Shown: positions 54,401 through 62,232, numbered from the stretch's first letter. The stretch: 64,000 nt of DNA from Osedax frankpressi (GCA_964035775.1 OZ038316.1:28943165-29007164); one strand, 5' to 3'. Numbers and translations: made by a program. Notes: generated by a model from the sequence alone, not told the origin.

Positions 54401-57331
54401 TAACAATAAATTACAGCCAACTCTTCCCACACGTGGATGGATTGTGAATCCATTTGACGAAATGACAATTTGGCTGATATTATTATGCATAATTCCAGCT
54501 CTGTTAGCCACTATTCTAATATTTATGGACCAACAAATTACTGCCGTTATTGTCAACCGTAAGGAGAACAAGCTTAAGGTTGTTTTAAGATTATCGATAA
54601 GCTTTTTAAAAGCTCATTTAATAGTAAATTAAATAAAATGTATTATTTTATATTATTTATTCATTTAAAAAAATTTCTATATCAAAATAAAGTTTGTTTA
54701 CTCATAATCGTTGTACATAATTGTTGGTTATCCTTGTTTATAATATGCGATAACTATATAGCTTATTTTTACTTATTTTTCTATTGACTCAATTTTATAT
54801 TTAATTTTTTACTACTTCATCTTTTCACATCATTACATTAACAAATTTATCGATATATTAATTAATATATAAATTATTGCTCCTTCTTTTGAAACAAGTA
54901 AAATAATGCAAAGGCATGCTTTATAAATATATATTGTATAATTATATTTTCAGAATTATTATTAATTTCAATTTTCTAATCTGTTATATATTTATAATTA
55001 TATATGTATATATATATATATGTTAATATTATTTTACTAGTATAATAAATATTAATTATGTTATAAATATATATATATATATATATGGGTAAGTTTTTAA
55101 TTGTACACAAAATAAATTTTTACAAAAATTTTGTCAATTAAATATCCATAATTTATTTAATAATTCATTAAATTAAATTTTCAGATATAAATAATATAGT
55201 AATACATATTATTAATTTTTTTAATATCATCAAATATTATTAGTTATGATTCTCTTGATGTTTTAAATCGGAAAATATTTTTATAAATAATGTTATAATT
55301 TTTATTTGTATATTATAAGAAAAAAATATAGATCACTATATCTTTCATGGTATTAAATAGTATATAGATTCAATTAATATCGACAAAGTTATGGGTATTT
55401 TGGTAGAGTACTATTTTCCCTATTACATGTAAAAATATATTTATAATTGCACCTTTAATTAAATTATTTATTTATGATACACAGAAGGGCGGAGGATACC
55501 ATTTGGACTTGTTGATTATCTCTTTGCAAATCGGAGTATGTTCCTTGCTTGGAACTCCTTGGTTTGTGGCTGCTACCGTTCTTTCTATTAATCATGTACG
55601 ATCATTGACCCGTGAATCAGAATCAGTAGCACCTGGAGAGAGACCCAAATTCCTCGGAATCAGGTAATTTATTATCATTTTAATGGCAAATTGAAAATCT
55701 ATTAGAATAAATGAGATAAAATTGTGATAATTTGATTTTGTTTAAATTCATTAACTTTATTTAACTATTTATTTATTCAATTATTAATTTATTATTAGGG
55801 TTTTTATTTATATTTATTTATAAATTTTTAATTTATTAAATATTATTTATTATAGAGAACAGAGAGTTACTGGTATACTAGTTTTTATAATGGTTGGATC
55901 TTCCGGTTTTATTTCTTCTGTGCTTAAGGTTCTTACATATTTTACATGCAAGTTATTATTAACATATATAATTAAATTAATAATAACGCATTGTCAAACT
56001 TCTTCTCCCATTTAAGTTGATTCCAATGCCAGTTCTTTACGGAGTATTTTTATACATGGGGGTGTCTTCGATGGCCGGTGTCCAGCTTATCCAGAGGCTG
56101 TTCATCATATTTATGCCACCTAAATACCAACCAGATTATATCTATCTGCGCACTGTACCTTTACGTCGCGTTCACATGTTCACTGCTGTACAACTCGCCT
56201 GTCTCATCGTTCTCTGGGTCGTCAAAACAATCAAGTCTATATCCATCATATTTCCCCTCATGGTGTTGGCGATGTGTTTTATTCGTAAATCATTAGACTG
56301 GGTATTCAGTCGGCATGAGCTCAAGTGGCTCGACGATATAATGCCCGAATTGCACAAGCGAGAATGTGAGGAAAAGGAACAGATGCGCATGGAGCACTTG
56401 CAAGATGTCGAACAAGGTGCTGAGCTGAACGTTATGACCGCTCCAGTCACTCTGGTCAGCTCGGCAGAACACCACCATACCGTCACCTTAAACGGAGATG
56501 AGATGAGTGACTCCGGTATTTGGAAACACTTGAATGATCCGAACAGTGCACGTAACAGGTTAAAGACCTCTAACCCTGCATCTACCTTTCGACTCTAATC
56601 TTAGATGTTTTCAATTAAGATAATTAGTTAGTTACATTAATATAGAACTAATTTAATTAAGTTTTTATTTGTTGTTGTTTATCCCTTATCCCGGTATAAA
56701 TATAACACTAATGTTCGTTGTTAAAATAATAATTATGTTGTTAATTAAGTTCTTCTATATATTAATATTTCACTTGTATATATATTACATATTTTAACCA
56801 TTTTAGTGGCTCCCATTATGATTCTTCTCAGGTTATTTATATGTATGGTTCTAAGGATATTTATCGCATCTTCTTATCAAAGTTGCAGCATCTATTACAT
56901 TGATACATAAATACCATACCTCAAAGTATGAGTTGTAAATCAATATATAATTGCTTATTGTTTTGTTTTGCTTCAAGCAATTTGAATAAAAACAATTAAT
57001 TTCTGTTTTCATTCCCTATTGAAATTTGGTTCAGCAAACAATGCATTTATTTTCTAAAAATATTCATAATTTTCTATTTGTTTTTTTTTATAATATCTAA
57101 GCATATTATTCATTGTTTGCTAAGCATTGTTTTGTATCCATAATTTGATATTCCAATTAAAAATGATTTCCCCGCATGTAAAAACACACCACCTTCTTTC
57201 TTAGGAGGATGTCAAAATCTCTAGCGAAAAGGAGAGAATCGCTTCGATTTGATACAGAAGAAGAGCAAGAGTTCCTTTTTAAACCAGATAGTCCAGAAAT
57301 TGTAATTCAGGGAACTGAGTATAATGATTAA
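27366..57331 (+). CDS. Na+-coupled bicarbonate transporter, SLC4 family, whole gene
   Basis: SLC4 proteins move bicarbonate/carbonate across the plasma membrane; the NBC/NDCBE branch couples it to Na+ and controls cell pH. Seventeen exons are inferred: 27366-27832, 34700-34860, 40250-40432, 43854-43933, 45334-45477, 51005-51184, 51468-51628, 51802-51976, 52167-52300, 52540-52829, 53114-53331, 54104-54217, 54417-54578, 55485-55663, 55856-55928, 56017-56558 and 57205-57331. All are GT-AG with matching phases, 3,390 bp, 1,129 aa, normal for the branch. The N-terminal cytoplasmic domain has [23 protein letters not shown] and [15 protein letters not shown]; the membrane domain has [51 protein letters not shown] and [14 protein letters not shown] rather than the anion-exchanger IGDFGV, and [11 protein letters not shown] (a stilbene-binding KLKK motif), favour the Na+-coupled branch. 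The loop after TM5 keeps four cysteines and several N-glycosylation sites. Paralogue within the branch cannot be fixed. Confidence 0.93.
28655..29205. repeat. TGCTAC hexanucleotide array
   Basis: Mostly TGCTAC repeats, with sub-blocks of TACTAC, TGTTAC, GGCTAC and TGTTGC that recur in the same order, showing block duplication. Long minus-strand frames (poly-Ser, Ala-Val repeats) are artefacts of the repeat. Confidence 0.96.
30600..31090. repeat. Pyrimidine-rich degenerate minisatellite (TCACTCATTACC-like)
   Basis: Units of roughly 12 bp such as CACTCATTACCT, CACTCACTGCTT and CACTTACTTTCT alternate; a block near 30750-30880 is repeated near 30890-31010. Located in SLC4 intron 1, on the transcribed-sense strand pyrimidine-rich. 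Confidence 0.9.
32301..32462 (+). mobile_element. TCCCAAGAAACC-type MITE, copy in SLC4 intron 1
   Basis: Starts TCCCAAGAATTCAGATGTAAC, contains TATAATTATTTTAAATAAAA and ATATATTTTCACTTATAT, and ends GAAGTTTTCTTGG. Full-length relative of the copies near 20 kb. Confidence 0.65.
33040..33840 (+). repeat. Dispersed repeat of about 0.9 kb, copy 1
   Basis: Shares ordered blocks with copies near 54.6, 62.7 and 50 kb (reversed): TTACTTCATCTTTT, GGCTCCTTCTTTT, TTTTCTAATCTGACATG and TATTTTGGTAGAGTTATAT. No coding capacity; class unknown. Confidence 0.6.
33502..33536. repeat. Palindrome with 16-bp arms
   Basis: ATATTTTTTGTAAATT and its exact complement flank a 3-base centre, inside dispersed repeat copy 1. 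Confidence 0.8.
34700..34860 (+). CDS. SLC4 exon 2
   Basis: Acceptor GACACACAG. Encodes [18 protein letters not shown] and [15 protein letters not shown], one of the most conserved blocks of the SLC4 cytoplasmic domain. Donor GTCG|GTTAGT leaves phase 1, completed to Asp by exon 3. Confidence 0.92.
36360..37250 (-). mobile_element. Degraded CR1/L2-type LINE fragment
   Basis: On the minus strand one frame reads [20 protein letters not shown] near 36810, typical of the LINE reverse-transcriptase segment NLGV.FD..L.F..HI..I.K, followed by [20 protein letters not shown] in the position of the A.V.SRLDYCN block. It is scattered with stop codons and truncated at both ends. Confidence 0.6.
38276..38560. 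repeat. CA-rich microsatellite complex
   Basis: CA repeats (38341-38380) flanked by CACTCACTCACACATACATA units in two copies and other ACACAT variants. The plus-strand open frame over it is composition-driven. Confidence 0.95.
40250..40432 (+). CDS. SLC4 exon 3
   Basis: Acceptor TTCCACACAG. Encodes [34 protein letters not shown] and AEIGKRASD, matching human NBC LVLDNMIASGQL and RIPLVRSFADIGKKHSD. Donor AGAG|GTTAGC in phase 1. Confidence 0.92.
41060..41590. mobile_element. Cluster of TCCCAAGAAACC-type MITE pieces
   Basis: A forward piece (41060-41212) ends AAATGACCTGGATGTTTCCC. A reversed piece (41367-41517) runs AGGATACTGTTCAGATAATT to CATTTGCTTTCTTGATCA, and a short partial follows to TCGGTTTCTTGGGTGG near 41582. 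They share the internal TTTATTTAAAATAATTATAT block of the family. Confidence 0.6.
43623..43667 (+). CDS. Possible SLC4 cassette exon, 45 bp
   Basis: A pyrimidine-rich acceptor CCGCCAGCTTAG and donor GAGCG|GTATCG bound 45 bp that would be phase 1 at both ends and so could be included or skipped between exons 3 and 4 without frame change. It would add [15 protein letters not shown]. This is the variable part of the family, so homology cannot help. Confidence 0.25.
43854..43933 (+). CDS. SLC4 exon 4: variable linker
   Basis: Acceptor TTGTCCGATAG, donor CCCAGG|GTTTAC. It is needed by phase (1 to 0) between exons 3 and 5 and encodes [18 protein letters not shown], resembling human GNLDNSKSGE in the same place. 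GC content is raised. Confidence 0.65.
45334..45477 (+). CDS. SLC4 exon 5
   Basis: Acceptor CCAAACCCAG. Encodes [20 protein letters not shown] and IAFVRLKNS, ending LTE, parallel to human FMRKIPTGAEASNVLVGEVDF. The donor GAG|GTTCCTAG is weak; reading on gives 17 more codons and a stop at 45529-45531. Confidence 0.88.
46685..47345 (-). pseudogene. Fossil of an unnamed multi-copy protein family
   Basis: Two separate minus-strand stretches look protein-like. One (near 46840-46690) reads [18 protein letters not shown]; the other (near 47281-47030) has [15 protein letters not shown] and [12 protein letters not shown]. Together these recall an uncharacterised, repeated invertebrate protein family with a VNDxAERGVxLI motif and an upstream YVKxWFxAP...LVALAFFD region; I recall the pattern but no family name. 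It appears broken and mobile-element derived; more than one interruption is present. Confidence 0.35.
48913..49335 (+). pseudogene. Unrecognised broken coding-like segment
   Basis: In an AT-rich intron this stretch has clearly higher sequence complexity. It contains [16 protein letters not shown] and [18 protein letters not shown], and later [19 protein letters not shown] do not recognise the family. The reading frame is interrupted more than once, so it is probably a gene or element relic rather than an active gene. Confidence 0.35.
49925..50805 (-). repeat. Dispersed repeat of about 0.9 kb, reversed copy
   Basis: On the minus strand it begins AAGCTTTTTAAAAGCTCAT, has TTTTTCTATCGACTCAATTT and TTACTTCATCTTTTCATAT, and ends near TACATGTAAAAATCG. 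It matches the copy at 54598-55465 block for block. Confidence 0.65.
51005..51184 (+). CDS. SLC4 exon 6
   Basis: Acceptor TTGACCACAG. Encodes [38 protein letters not shown] and [11 protein letters not shown], nearly collinear with human NBC. Phase 0 at both ends; donor CCAG|GTGTGT. Confidence 0.93.
51276..51330. repeat. Short tandem duplication
   Basis: TGAACAGTGTACATATAGTA plus AACATTGTA occurs twice in succession in SLC4 intron 6. Confidence 0.9.
51468..51628 (+). CDS. SLC4 exon 7
   Basis: Acceptor TTGTTCTCAG. Encodes [19 protein letters not shown], then a variable polar segment, then LMRTG before the membrane domain. Donor GGAAG|GTTGCT leaves phase 2. Confidence 0.92.
51802..51976 (+). 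CDS. SLC4 exon 8: TM1 region
   Basis: Acceptor CTTCCCTCAG. Encodes [34 protein letters not shown] and [13 protein letters not shown], the first membrane helix and following re-entrant region. Its donor ATT|GTAAGT is one of few canonical ones. Confidence 0.93.
52167..52300 (+). CDS. SLC4 exon 9: TM2-TM3
   Basis: Acceptor GATTGTTGTAG. Encodes [20 protein letters not shown] and [15 protein letters not shown], the substrate-site stretch around TM3 in SLC4. Donor GCTC|GTTAGT in phase 2. Confidence 0.93.
52540..52829 (+). CDS. SLC4 exon 10: TM4-TM5 and start of large outer loop
   Basis: Acceptor CGTATCCTCGCAG. Encodes [38 protein letters not shown] and EAFKKLL, then the loop cysteines of GCRC and an NSST glycosylation site. 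Donor GACG|GTAAAT in phase 1. Confidence 0.93.
53114..53331 (+). CDS. SLC4 exon 11: large outer loop and TM6
   Basis: Acceptor TTATCCAACAG. Encodes loop cysteines in EVCVKAF and PLCGEQPY, with NESG and NGTL sites, then the helix [20 protein letters not shown] and the cytoplasmic [12 protein letters not shown]. Donor ATAAG|GTTTAT in phase 0. Confidence 0.92.
53332..54103. other. SLC4 intron 11
   Basis: AT-rich intron; nothing beyond simple composition was recognised. The exon 11 frame runs open 57 codons into it before a stop. Confidence 0.6.
54104..54217 (+). CDS. SLC4 exon 12: TM7
   Basis: Acceptor TTACTTTGCAG. Encodes [20 protein letters not shown] and [16 protein letters not shown] is the Na+-coupled branch signature at this position. 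Donor CAGG|GTTTAT in phase 0. Confidence 0.92.
54417..54578 (+). CDS. SLC4 exon 13: TM8
   Basis: Acceptor AATAAATTACAG. Encodes [35 protein letters not shown] and NRKENKLK, matching human RGWIISPL and [19 protein letters not shown]. Donor TTAAG|GTTGTT in phase 0. Confidence 0.93.
54598..55465 (+). repeat. Dispersed repeat of about 0.9 kb, copy 2
   Basis: Begins TAAGCTTTTTAAAAGCTC only 20 bp after SLC4 exon 13 and ends 20 bp before exon 14, so it makes up almost the entire intron. Internal landmarks are TTTTTCTATTGACTCAATTT, TGCTCCTTCTTTTGAAAC and TTTTGGTAGAGTACTATTTT. Confidence 0.65.
55485..55663 (+). CDS. SLC4 exon 14: TM9-TM10
   Basis: Acceptor ATGATACACAG. Encodes [33 protein letters not shown] and [12 protein letters not shown]. 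Together with exon 13 it forms the KLKK motif. Donor ATCAG|GTAATT in phase 2. Confidence 0.93.
55856..55928 (+). CDS. SLC4 exon 15
   Basis: A 73-bp exon after acceptor ATTTATTATAG. Encodes [19 protein letters not shown] and SSVLK, matching human EQRVTGLMIFILMGLSVFM. Donor TTAAG|GTTCTT in phase 0. Confidence 0.9.
56017..56558 (+). CDS. SLC4 exon 16: last membrane helices and C-terminal tail
   Basis: Acceptor CTCCCATTTAAG. Encodes [40 protein letters not shown] and [20 protein letters not shown], then a charged tail with EREC-like and acidic stretches. Donor ACAG|GTTAAA leaves phase 2 to exon 17; if unspliced, the frame ends at 56598. Confidence 0.92.
56017..56598 (+). CDS. SLC4 alternative terminal exon (donor unused)
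   Basis: Without splicing at 56559, 13 more residues, [12 protein letters not shown] after Arg, precede a stop at 56596-56598, followed by an AATAAA at 56985-56990. The tail ends F-R-L, which fits a class II PDZ ligand (hydrophobic-x-hydrophobic). Other SLC4 proteins do have alternative tails, some with PDZ ligands; here it is inference. Confidence 0.4.
   Translation: MIPMPVLYGVFLYMGVSSMAGVQLIQRLFIIFMPPKYQPDYIYLRTVPLRRVHMFTAVQLACLIVLWVVKTIKSISIIFPLMVLAMCFIRKSLDWVFSRHELKWLDDIMPELHKRECEEKEQMRMEHLQDVEQGAELNVMTAPVTLVSSAEHHHTVTLNGDEMSDSGIWKHLNDPNSARNRLKTSNPASTFRL
56985..56990 (+). promoter_or_regulatory. Candidate poly(A) signal for the short SLC4 3' end
   Basis: AATAAA about 390 bp beyond the stop of the unspliced exon 16 and 215 bp before exon 17. 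It would serve transcripts ending within the last intron. Confidence 0.35.
57205..57331 (+). CDS. SLC4 exon 17: alternative C-terminus
   Basis: Acceptor CACCTTCTTTCTTAG joins exon 16 in phase and encodes [19 protein letters not shown], then an acidic [11 protein letters not shown] tail and TAA. The MSK and charged pattern resembles tails of other NBC-type SLC4 proteins, and RRES offers a basophilic kinase site. Confidence 0.72.
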
Positions 57332-57445
57332 TCACCATGTTATCAAACAAAAATACCTTATAAATCGACAACAAAACTTTTTTTTATAATATTGTGGTCA
57401 CTTTTAATGCAATGTAGAATGTGTGCAATGTATCAATGAATTATT

Positions 57446-57451
57446 AATAAA
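57446..57451 (+). promoter_or_regulatory. Candidate poly(A) signal of the SLC4 gene
   Basis: AATAAA lies 115 bp after the SLC4 stop codon and only 10 bp before the end of the oppositely oriented MRPL10 coding region, so the two 3' ends would overlap. Confidence 0.5.
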
Positions 57452-57461
57452 ATGTAGAAAT

Positions 57462-57667
57462 TTATTTATTTTTATTATTTTGATCGTCGATGTATTGAGT
57501 GAGATTCGCAGATAGAGTTTGTTGTTGAGAAGTTAGCAAGGCTCTAGATTTTCTAGCAGTGGCCTGTAGGATTGAACAAAGTTCCTCCCTAACTCCATTT
57601 ATATCTAGGAGACTTGCAGCTTTTGTCAAACAAGATACAGACATTATCCTATCTTCATAAATTCCAC
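57462..57667 (-). CDS. MRPL10: MRPL10 last exon
   Basis: Acceptor CTATTATAG. Encodes GGIYEDRIMSVSCLTKAASL, then VREELCSILQATARK and a C-terminal helix LTQYIDDQ. Human counterpart is [21 protein letters not shown] and LLDQYI. Stop TAA at 57462-57464. Confidence 0.82.
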
Positions 57668-60600
57668 CTATAATAGATCATTAATTATCATTCATATAGA
57701 GTATAAATATACTCTTTAAACAAATATTCACAATAATGACCTAGAACAACTAAATTTGGAATTTTCTTTGTAGTATCCAGTAATTGTTTTGGAGAACAAT
57801 TATTAGAAACAATGCAAGACACATGTTCGGAAAGCAGAGGTCCAATGTTTGAGTATTTGGAGTCTGCAACTACATGCCTATTTATGGGATAGAATTTTGA
57901 TAAATGGATTTTAATTTTCTAGATATTTATAATATATTTAAAAATAAATAATTATTAAAATTATTTACTTTTATTCAAATAAATTTATATAAAAATTAGA
58001 TAAATGAACAAATACTTATTTGTTATTTCAATGACACAGATAAATTTAATAAAACAAAGGAATATTATATTTGTTCATACAAAATGAATATAATTAAATA
58101 TTTGTATAGGATACTAGTTATATACTAGCTCATATAAATAAAGGCAATGCACTCATTAAATTAATGAGTTGGATATAAATAAGGGTATTGAATTACATGA
58201 TAAAATAAATATGTGAAAATTAAAAAAATGCATAATATATAAATTAGAAAATTAGGTTACTATAACTGTGTTTAATTATCAATTGTATGAATCATCGTAA
58301 TGAAAATAGTAGAACTTGAAAACAAATTAAGGAACTATTTCTCAAATAACCAATACAAAAAATAATATTTAAAGCAGCATATTTATAGAATCTGAACGTT
58401 AATAATTTAGTTAAAATTATATTTTTAAATATTTTAACATTAGAAAAAACTAATAATAATTTAATTGAATTATTGAGATTAACTACAACATAAAACTTCT
58501 AATGATTTTTAATGAGCTAAATATTTATGATATAAGAGCTTAGCCAATAAACAGTTGTTAACCCTTTTTGAGTCAGTATCTCAGAAAAAACGCTTTTTCT
58601 TGTAAAAAATATATTACAAAATTGATCAAAATATTATTTAATACAATAATAATTATTATTCAATTTATAAGTTTAAATAATCAATTTTGGTAATTATATT
58701 TGTATTCAAAATATTCAAATATTTGTAGAGATTTCTTTTTTAAAAGTAATTTTACTATTTGTGTTTATAGAAATGGTTATTTTTAAAAAAATTTGTTTTA
58801 AAAAATATAATTATTTTAAATTTTAAATTGTTCAGAAAATTGAGATCAAATCATTTTCGATATTAAAAATAAATATATATAACTTACTCTGAAGTATTTT
58901 TTATTACTAAATAATAGATATTTCAATTTAAAAATACTTAATTTATATATATATCTCTTGTATTACTTTTAGATAAAGCAGTTATCTTTATCAATATTTA
59001 TAGTGTTCAATATATCCAAAGTTATGATTAACTTAATTAGTGATATTTTTTAAAGCAATACAAATATATTTCACCTTATGCTTTATATAGAATATAAGTA
59101 AATATTTAATTAACTATTTAATAGTTACAATATATATTTATATAAAATTTTTTATTTATTTAATATAAAATATATCATTCAATATAAAACACAATATTGT
59201 AGTTTTTAATAATCTTAAATAACCTAATTTAATTTTTAATTTAACCTAACCTAAATAATAATTTTATATACAAAATATATACAAATATTTATAGTTTTTA
59301 TGTTGTTTTATGAGTTTGCAAAATTTAGTAAAAATCTAGTGGTGTTTATAAACAAATGACAATATTATTATTGACTTAAAAATGGTTAACATTATGACAT
59401 TATTATCACTCCACAAAAAACCAGATTATATAAATATGATATTTATATAATCTGGTTAAGTGGTGATTTATATTCTCAATTTGAAACTAACCTTATCGTT
59501 GATAAATCAAACTTCTTTATGAACATGTTATTTTTACAGAGTTTCATGTCAATTTCACGTTGTTGCCGTCCCTTCGTGGGCAAATGATGAACGAAAATCA
59601 ACATCGAGTAATCAGAAAACATCTTGCTGCATTCAGATCGTTGGAATTTCTCATACGGGTTTACCTGGAGTGGCGATATTTTAGTAATTTAATAGAAACA
59701 CAAATTTTATCACAAATTTAAATGTTCTCTTTGGAAAATTTGTATTAATATTTAACAATATGTAGCATTTGAACAGTAAACATAAATTTGCTTTGATATT
59801 AACTAATAAATCATTAATATTTATAAATCTAAATTTGTGATATATTAATTTGTATATGTTTATTTAGATTAATACTAATGAAAATATAAGAGTTATAATT
59901 GTAATTATACTAATACAAAATTATAGAAGAAATTTTATTATAGTCATTTCCTGAAAGAAGAATATACATACGAACAGCATGAAAATGAATGAAAATGAGT
60001 TGCTCTATAAATCAATTTTCATAAAAACATATAAAATATAGAAAATTATCCAAATATAAAACTTTATACAATCTACAGAGAGCGAAATATAAAAACAAAT
60101 TATTCTCCTAAAAGAATTAATTACACAAATGGAAGAATGAAAATATCTCTTTCTAAAAGATAAAAACATAATTTAGATGGCCATTCCTAAAGCGAATTGA
60201 GCGGACATTAATATACATGCTAAAAAGTTATTTATTTATTATCATAGTTTATGTAACAATACAACATGTGAGGTAATAGCAAATAATTAGAATCATACCC
60301 ATTCAAATATATATACTTTCTAAATAAACACGTTTTACTGTATAGTTTATTTCATAGCACAATATTATATTTATTATGTATGGTAAATTAATGTGCATAT
60401 TTCTATAATGAAATATATATAAAATAATTATTTTTATAAGGGCATATAACTGTAACACAATTAATAAATTCGACGATATCTCATGATAATGACTAATATA
60501 TATTATGACTGAACATTCAGCGGGATGATATAATAGCTCATATCAGTTTAAATTAGGAAATAATCTAGTGTAAGATTGTTAGAGGGGAGTTTTTATGAGA

Positions 60601-62152
60601 TTTATGATTCAGGTATTCTTGGGTATACGGAATGAAAAATTGTAAATATTAACATTTTTGCAAATAATATCAATTTTCTGGATACTACATTACTATATTA
60701 GATATTAATATTAAGTAAAAAATACATGTGTATAATAATGATATGGTAGATAGCTAATTTCAAACTTAAAAATATCATTTTTAACAAAAGATAATATATA
60801 TATAGTAATTATTATTAATTTAAATAATTAAATTTAATTAATTCATAATTATAGTTACTTATTTCTTGATTATATGCTGATTTCATGAATATATATTGAC
60901 AATATTCTCTATATATACATTGTGTATTTAATAAATATTGATATATAATACAATTGTATATTTGTTACAATATGATAAAAACAAAGATCTCAGGCCAGAT
61001 AATGGTGTATTACAAAGTCAAAACAATGTATCAGAGGTCCATTTTGCAGGAAATAGCCGTAGAAACAATTGAGCAAACAATCACCCGCCGCACATTTTCA
61101 GACCGCAATACATTTGCCCGCAATATGGCATTTCGAGATAGCATTCAAAAACATGAATAGTCACGCCTCATCGACCATCAATTATAAATGACAGGCGCGT
61201 AGTGTATAAACCGAATTAAATTCATTTTATCGTTGCAATGAATTATTGATTTGCGACTATTTGTAGAAATGAGTATTAATAAAATGATGTTATAAAAACT
61301 AAAAATTCCAAACATAGATTTTAATCAATTCTTGGCATAAATAGCCTTCGAAAACCTAATATTTACAGAATAATTATTATAAGGTTGATTTAACATCTTT
61401 GTTTAGAATGTTTATTGAATGGGAATTCTATAGCCTATAAATAAAACACAGTGTAAGTAAACTAAGGTAGATAAGGTGAAGATAGTGGTGACATAAGGTT
61501 GATATTCGAGTCAAATACTCAGAAAAACAATTCTATTATAGATTAACTAGTAGATAGATTAAAATTAAATTAATTTTTAACTATTAGATTAATTAAAAAC
61601 TAGATATTAATCAAAACTTTGGCATGCTGAAAGGATATGTATAAATACAATGTCTAGGATTGAATAAACACATTTAAACATATATAAATCTTAAAAGTCA
61701 GTTACCTTAACTATAATGATTATATAACTATAATTGTTAACTGTTAGAGATATTATATAACTATTGCAAAACAAAAGTAAAGATAGAATTGATGACATTA
61801 AATTCAAAAACATTATTTCTAGCGTTAATATTTATTATTCCCCATTTAATTAATACGACATATAAATAATAAGATAAAGTCTATCGCAAGTCACTTCAAC
61901 GCTCCTGCATTTCGTCCAATCACTAAGTCACTAAGTCGAATGTTCGCGAGGTCGTAATACTGACCTCCTTGCGGCATTCTCCAAACTGCACGTAGCCGCA
62001 GCGTTCTTTGATGGGGACGGGCGGGGTTTGGGGGTACACCGGAGTCGAGATGGCGTAGAGTAGGTTGCGATCGTAGTGAGACTTGGGCTTCTTGAAGTTA
62101 ATTTTTCCGGTGTGGCGGCAGTGCATCCAGGGCGTTACGAAGAGGGGCTGTA
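57462..62152 (-). CDS. MRPL10: Mitochondrial ribosomal protein L10, 5'-incomplete
   Basis: MRPL10 is the uL10 protein of the mitochondrial large subunit, anchoring the L7/L12 stalk. Four minus-strand exons are inferred: 62152-61965, 59664-59492, 57877-57741 and 57667-57462, phases agreeing, about 234 residues; the human protein has 261, so a short first exon with the targeting sequence is missing. Matching features are NPYEKFQRSECSKMFSDY (human-type NPYE and KMF), MKLCKNNMFIKKF (RHKLRKHKIYIKVF-like), VVADSKYSNIGPLL, LVVLGGIYEDRIMS and the C-terminal LLTSQQQTLSANLTQYIDDQ. It is convergent with the SLC4 gene. Identity comes from recalled family sequence; no search was run. Confidence 0.8.
57741..57877 (-). 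CDS. MRPL10: MRPL10 penultimate exon
   Basis: Acceptor CCCATAAATAG. Encodes RHVVADSKYSNIGPLLSEHV and NLVVLG. Donor GTTCTAG|GTCATT leaves phase 1. DSKYSNIGPLL matches the human DSKYQNLLPLF block. Confidence 0.82.
57878..59491. other. MRPL10 intron between the two middle exons
   Basis: AT-rich, no coding signal. It contains the perfect MITE-end palindrome at 59419-59457. Confidence 0.6.
59419..59457. repeat. Perfect 19-bp-arm palindrome, MITE-end derived
   Basis: AACCAGATTATATAAATAT, one G, and the exact reverse complement. AACCAGATTAT matches the inner end of the TCCCAAGAAACC-type MITEs, preceded here by CCACAAAA, so it looks like two MITE ends joined without the middle. It lies 35 bp inside an MRPL10 intron. 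Confidence 0.85.
59492..59664 (-). CDS. MRPL10: MRPL10 second recognised exon
   Basis: Acceptor CGCCACTCCAG. Encodes VNPYEKFQRSECSKMFSDY, IFVHHLPTKGRQQREID and FIKKFDLSTI. Donor ATAAG|GTTAGT in phase 2. Length and order match the uL10 core. Confidence 0.82.
59665..61964. other. MRPL10 intron after the first recognised exon
   Basis: AT-rich except 60985-61200, where GC rises and an open frame occurs (described separately). By phase and homology no MRPL10 exon is missing here. Confidence 0.55.
60954..61160 (+). CDS. Doubtful small open frame in an MRPL10 intron
   Basis: A 68-codon plus-strand frame whose last two thirds have non-simple composition (ILQEIAVETIEQTITRR; DRNTFARNMAFRDS). A TCTCAG acceptor-like site sits at 60986-60991. 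The minus strand of the same piece also has a 37-codon frame starting MLSRNAILRANVLRSENVRR, which looks like a targeting sequence. I recognise neither. Confidence 0.15.
   Translation: MYICYNMIKTKISGQIMVYYKVKTMYQRSILQEIAVETIEQTITRRTFSDRNTFARNMAFRDSIQKHE
61965..62152 (-). CDS. MRPL10: MRPL10 first recognised exon
   Basis: Acceptor CTCACCCCCAG; donor AAGGAG|GTCAGT in phase 0. TGKINFKKPKSHYDRN and YPQTPPVPIKE resemble human [22 protein letters not shown] downstream of the targeting sequence. The frame stays open upstream through three short repeats to an ATG at 62243, but those are more likely intron sequence. Confidence 0.62.
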
Positions 62153-62232
62153 CTGGGGGTGAGATGGGGCATGGTAAATGGGGTGTGAGATGGGGCATGG
62201 TAAATGGGGGTGAGATGGGGCATGGTAAATGG
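62152..62232. repeat. Short tandem repeat abutting an MRPL10 3' splice site
   Basis: A unit of about 24 bp containing GAGATGGGGCATGGTAAATG is present three times. As pre-mRNA it reads CCATTTACCATGCCCCATCTCACCCC, split here as CCATTTACC, ATGCCCCAT and CTCACCCC, and its last copy forms the pyrimidine tract before CAG at 62153-62155. Confidence 0.85.
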
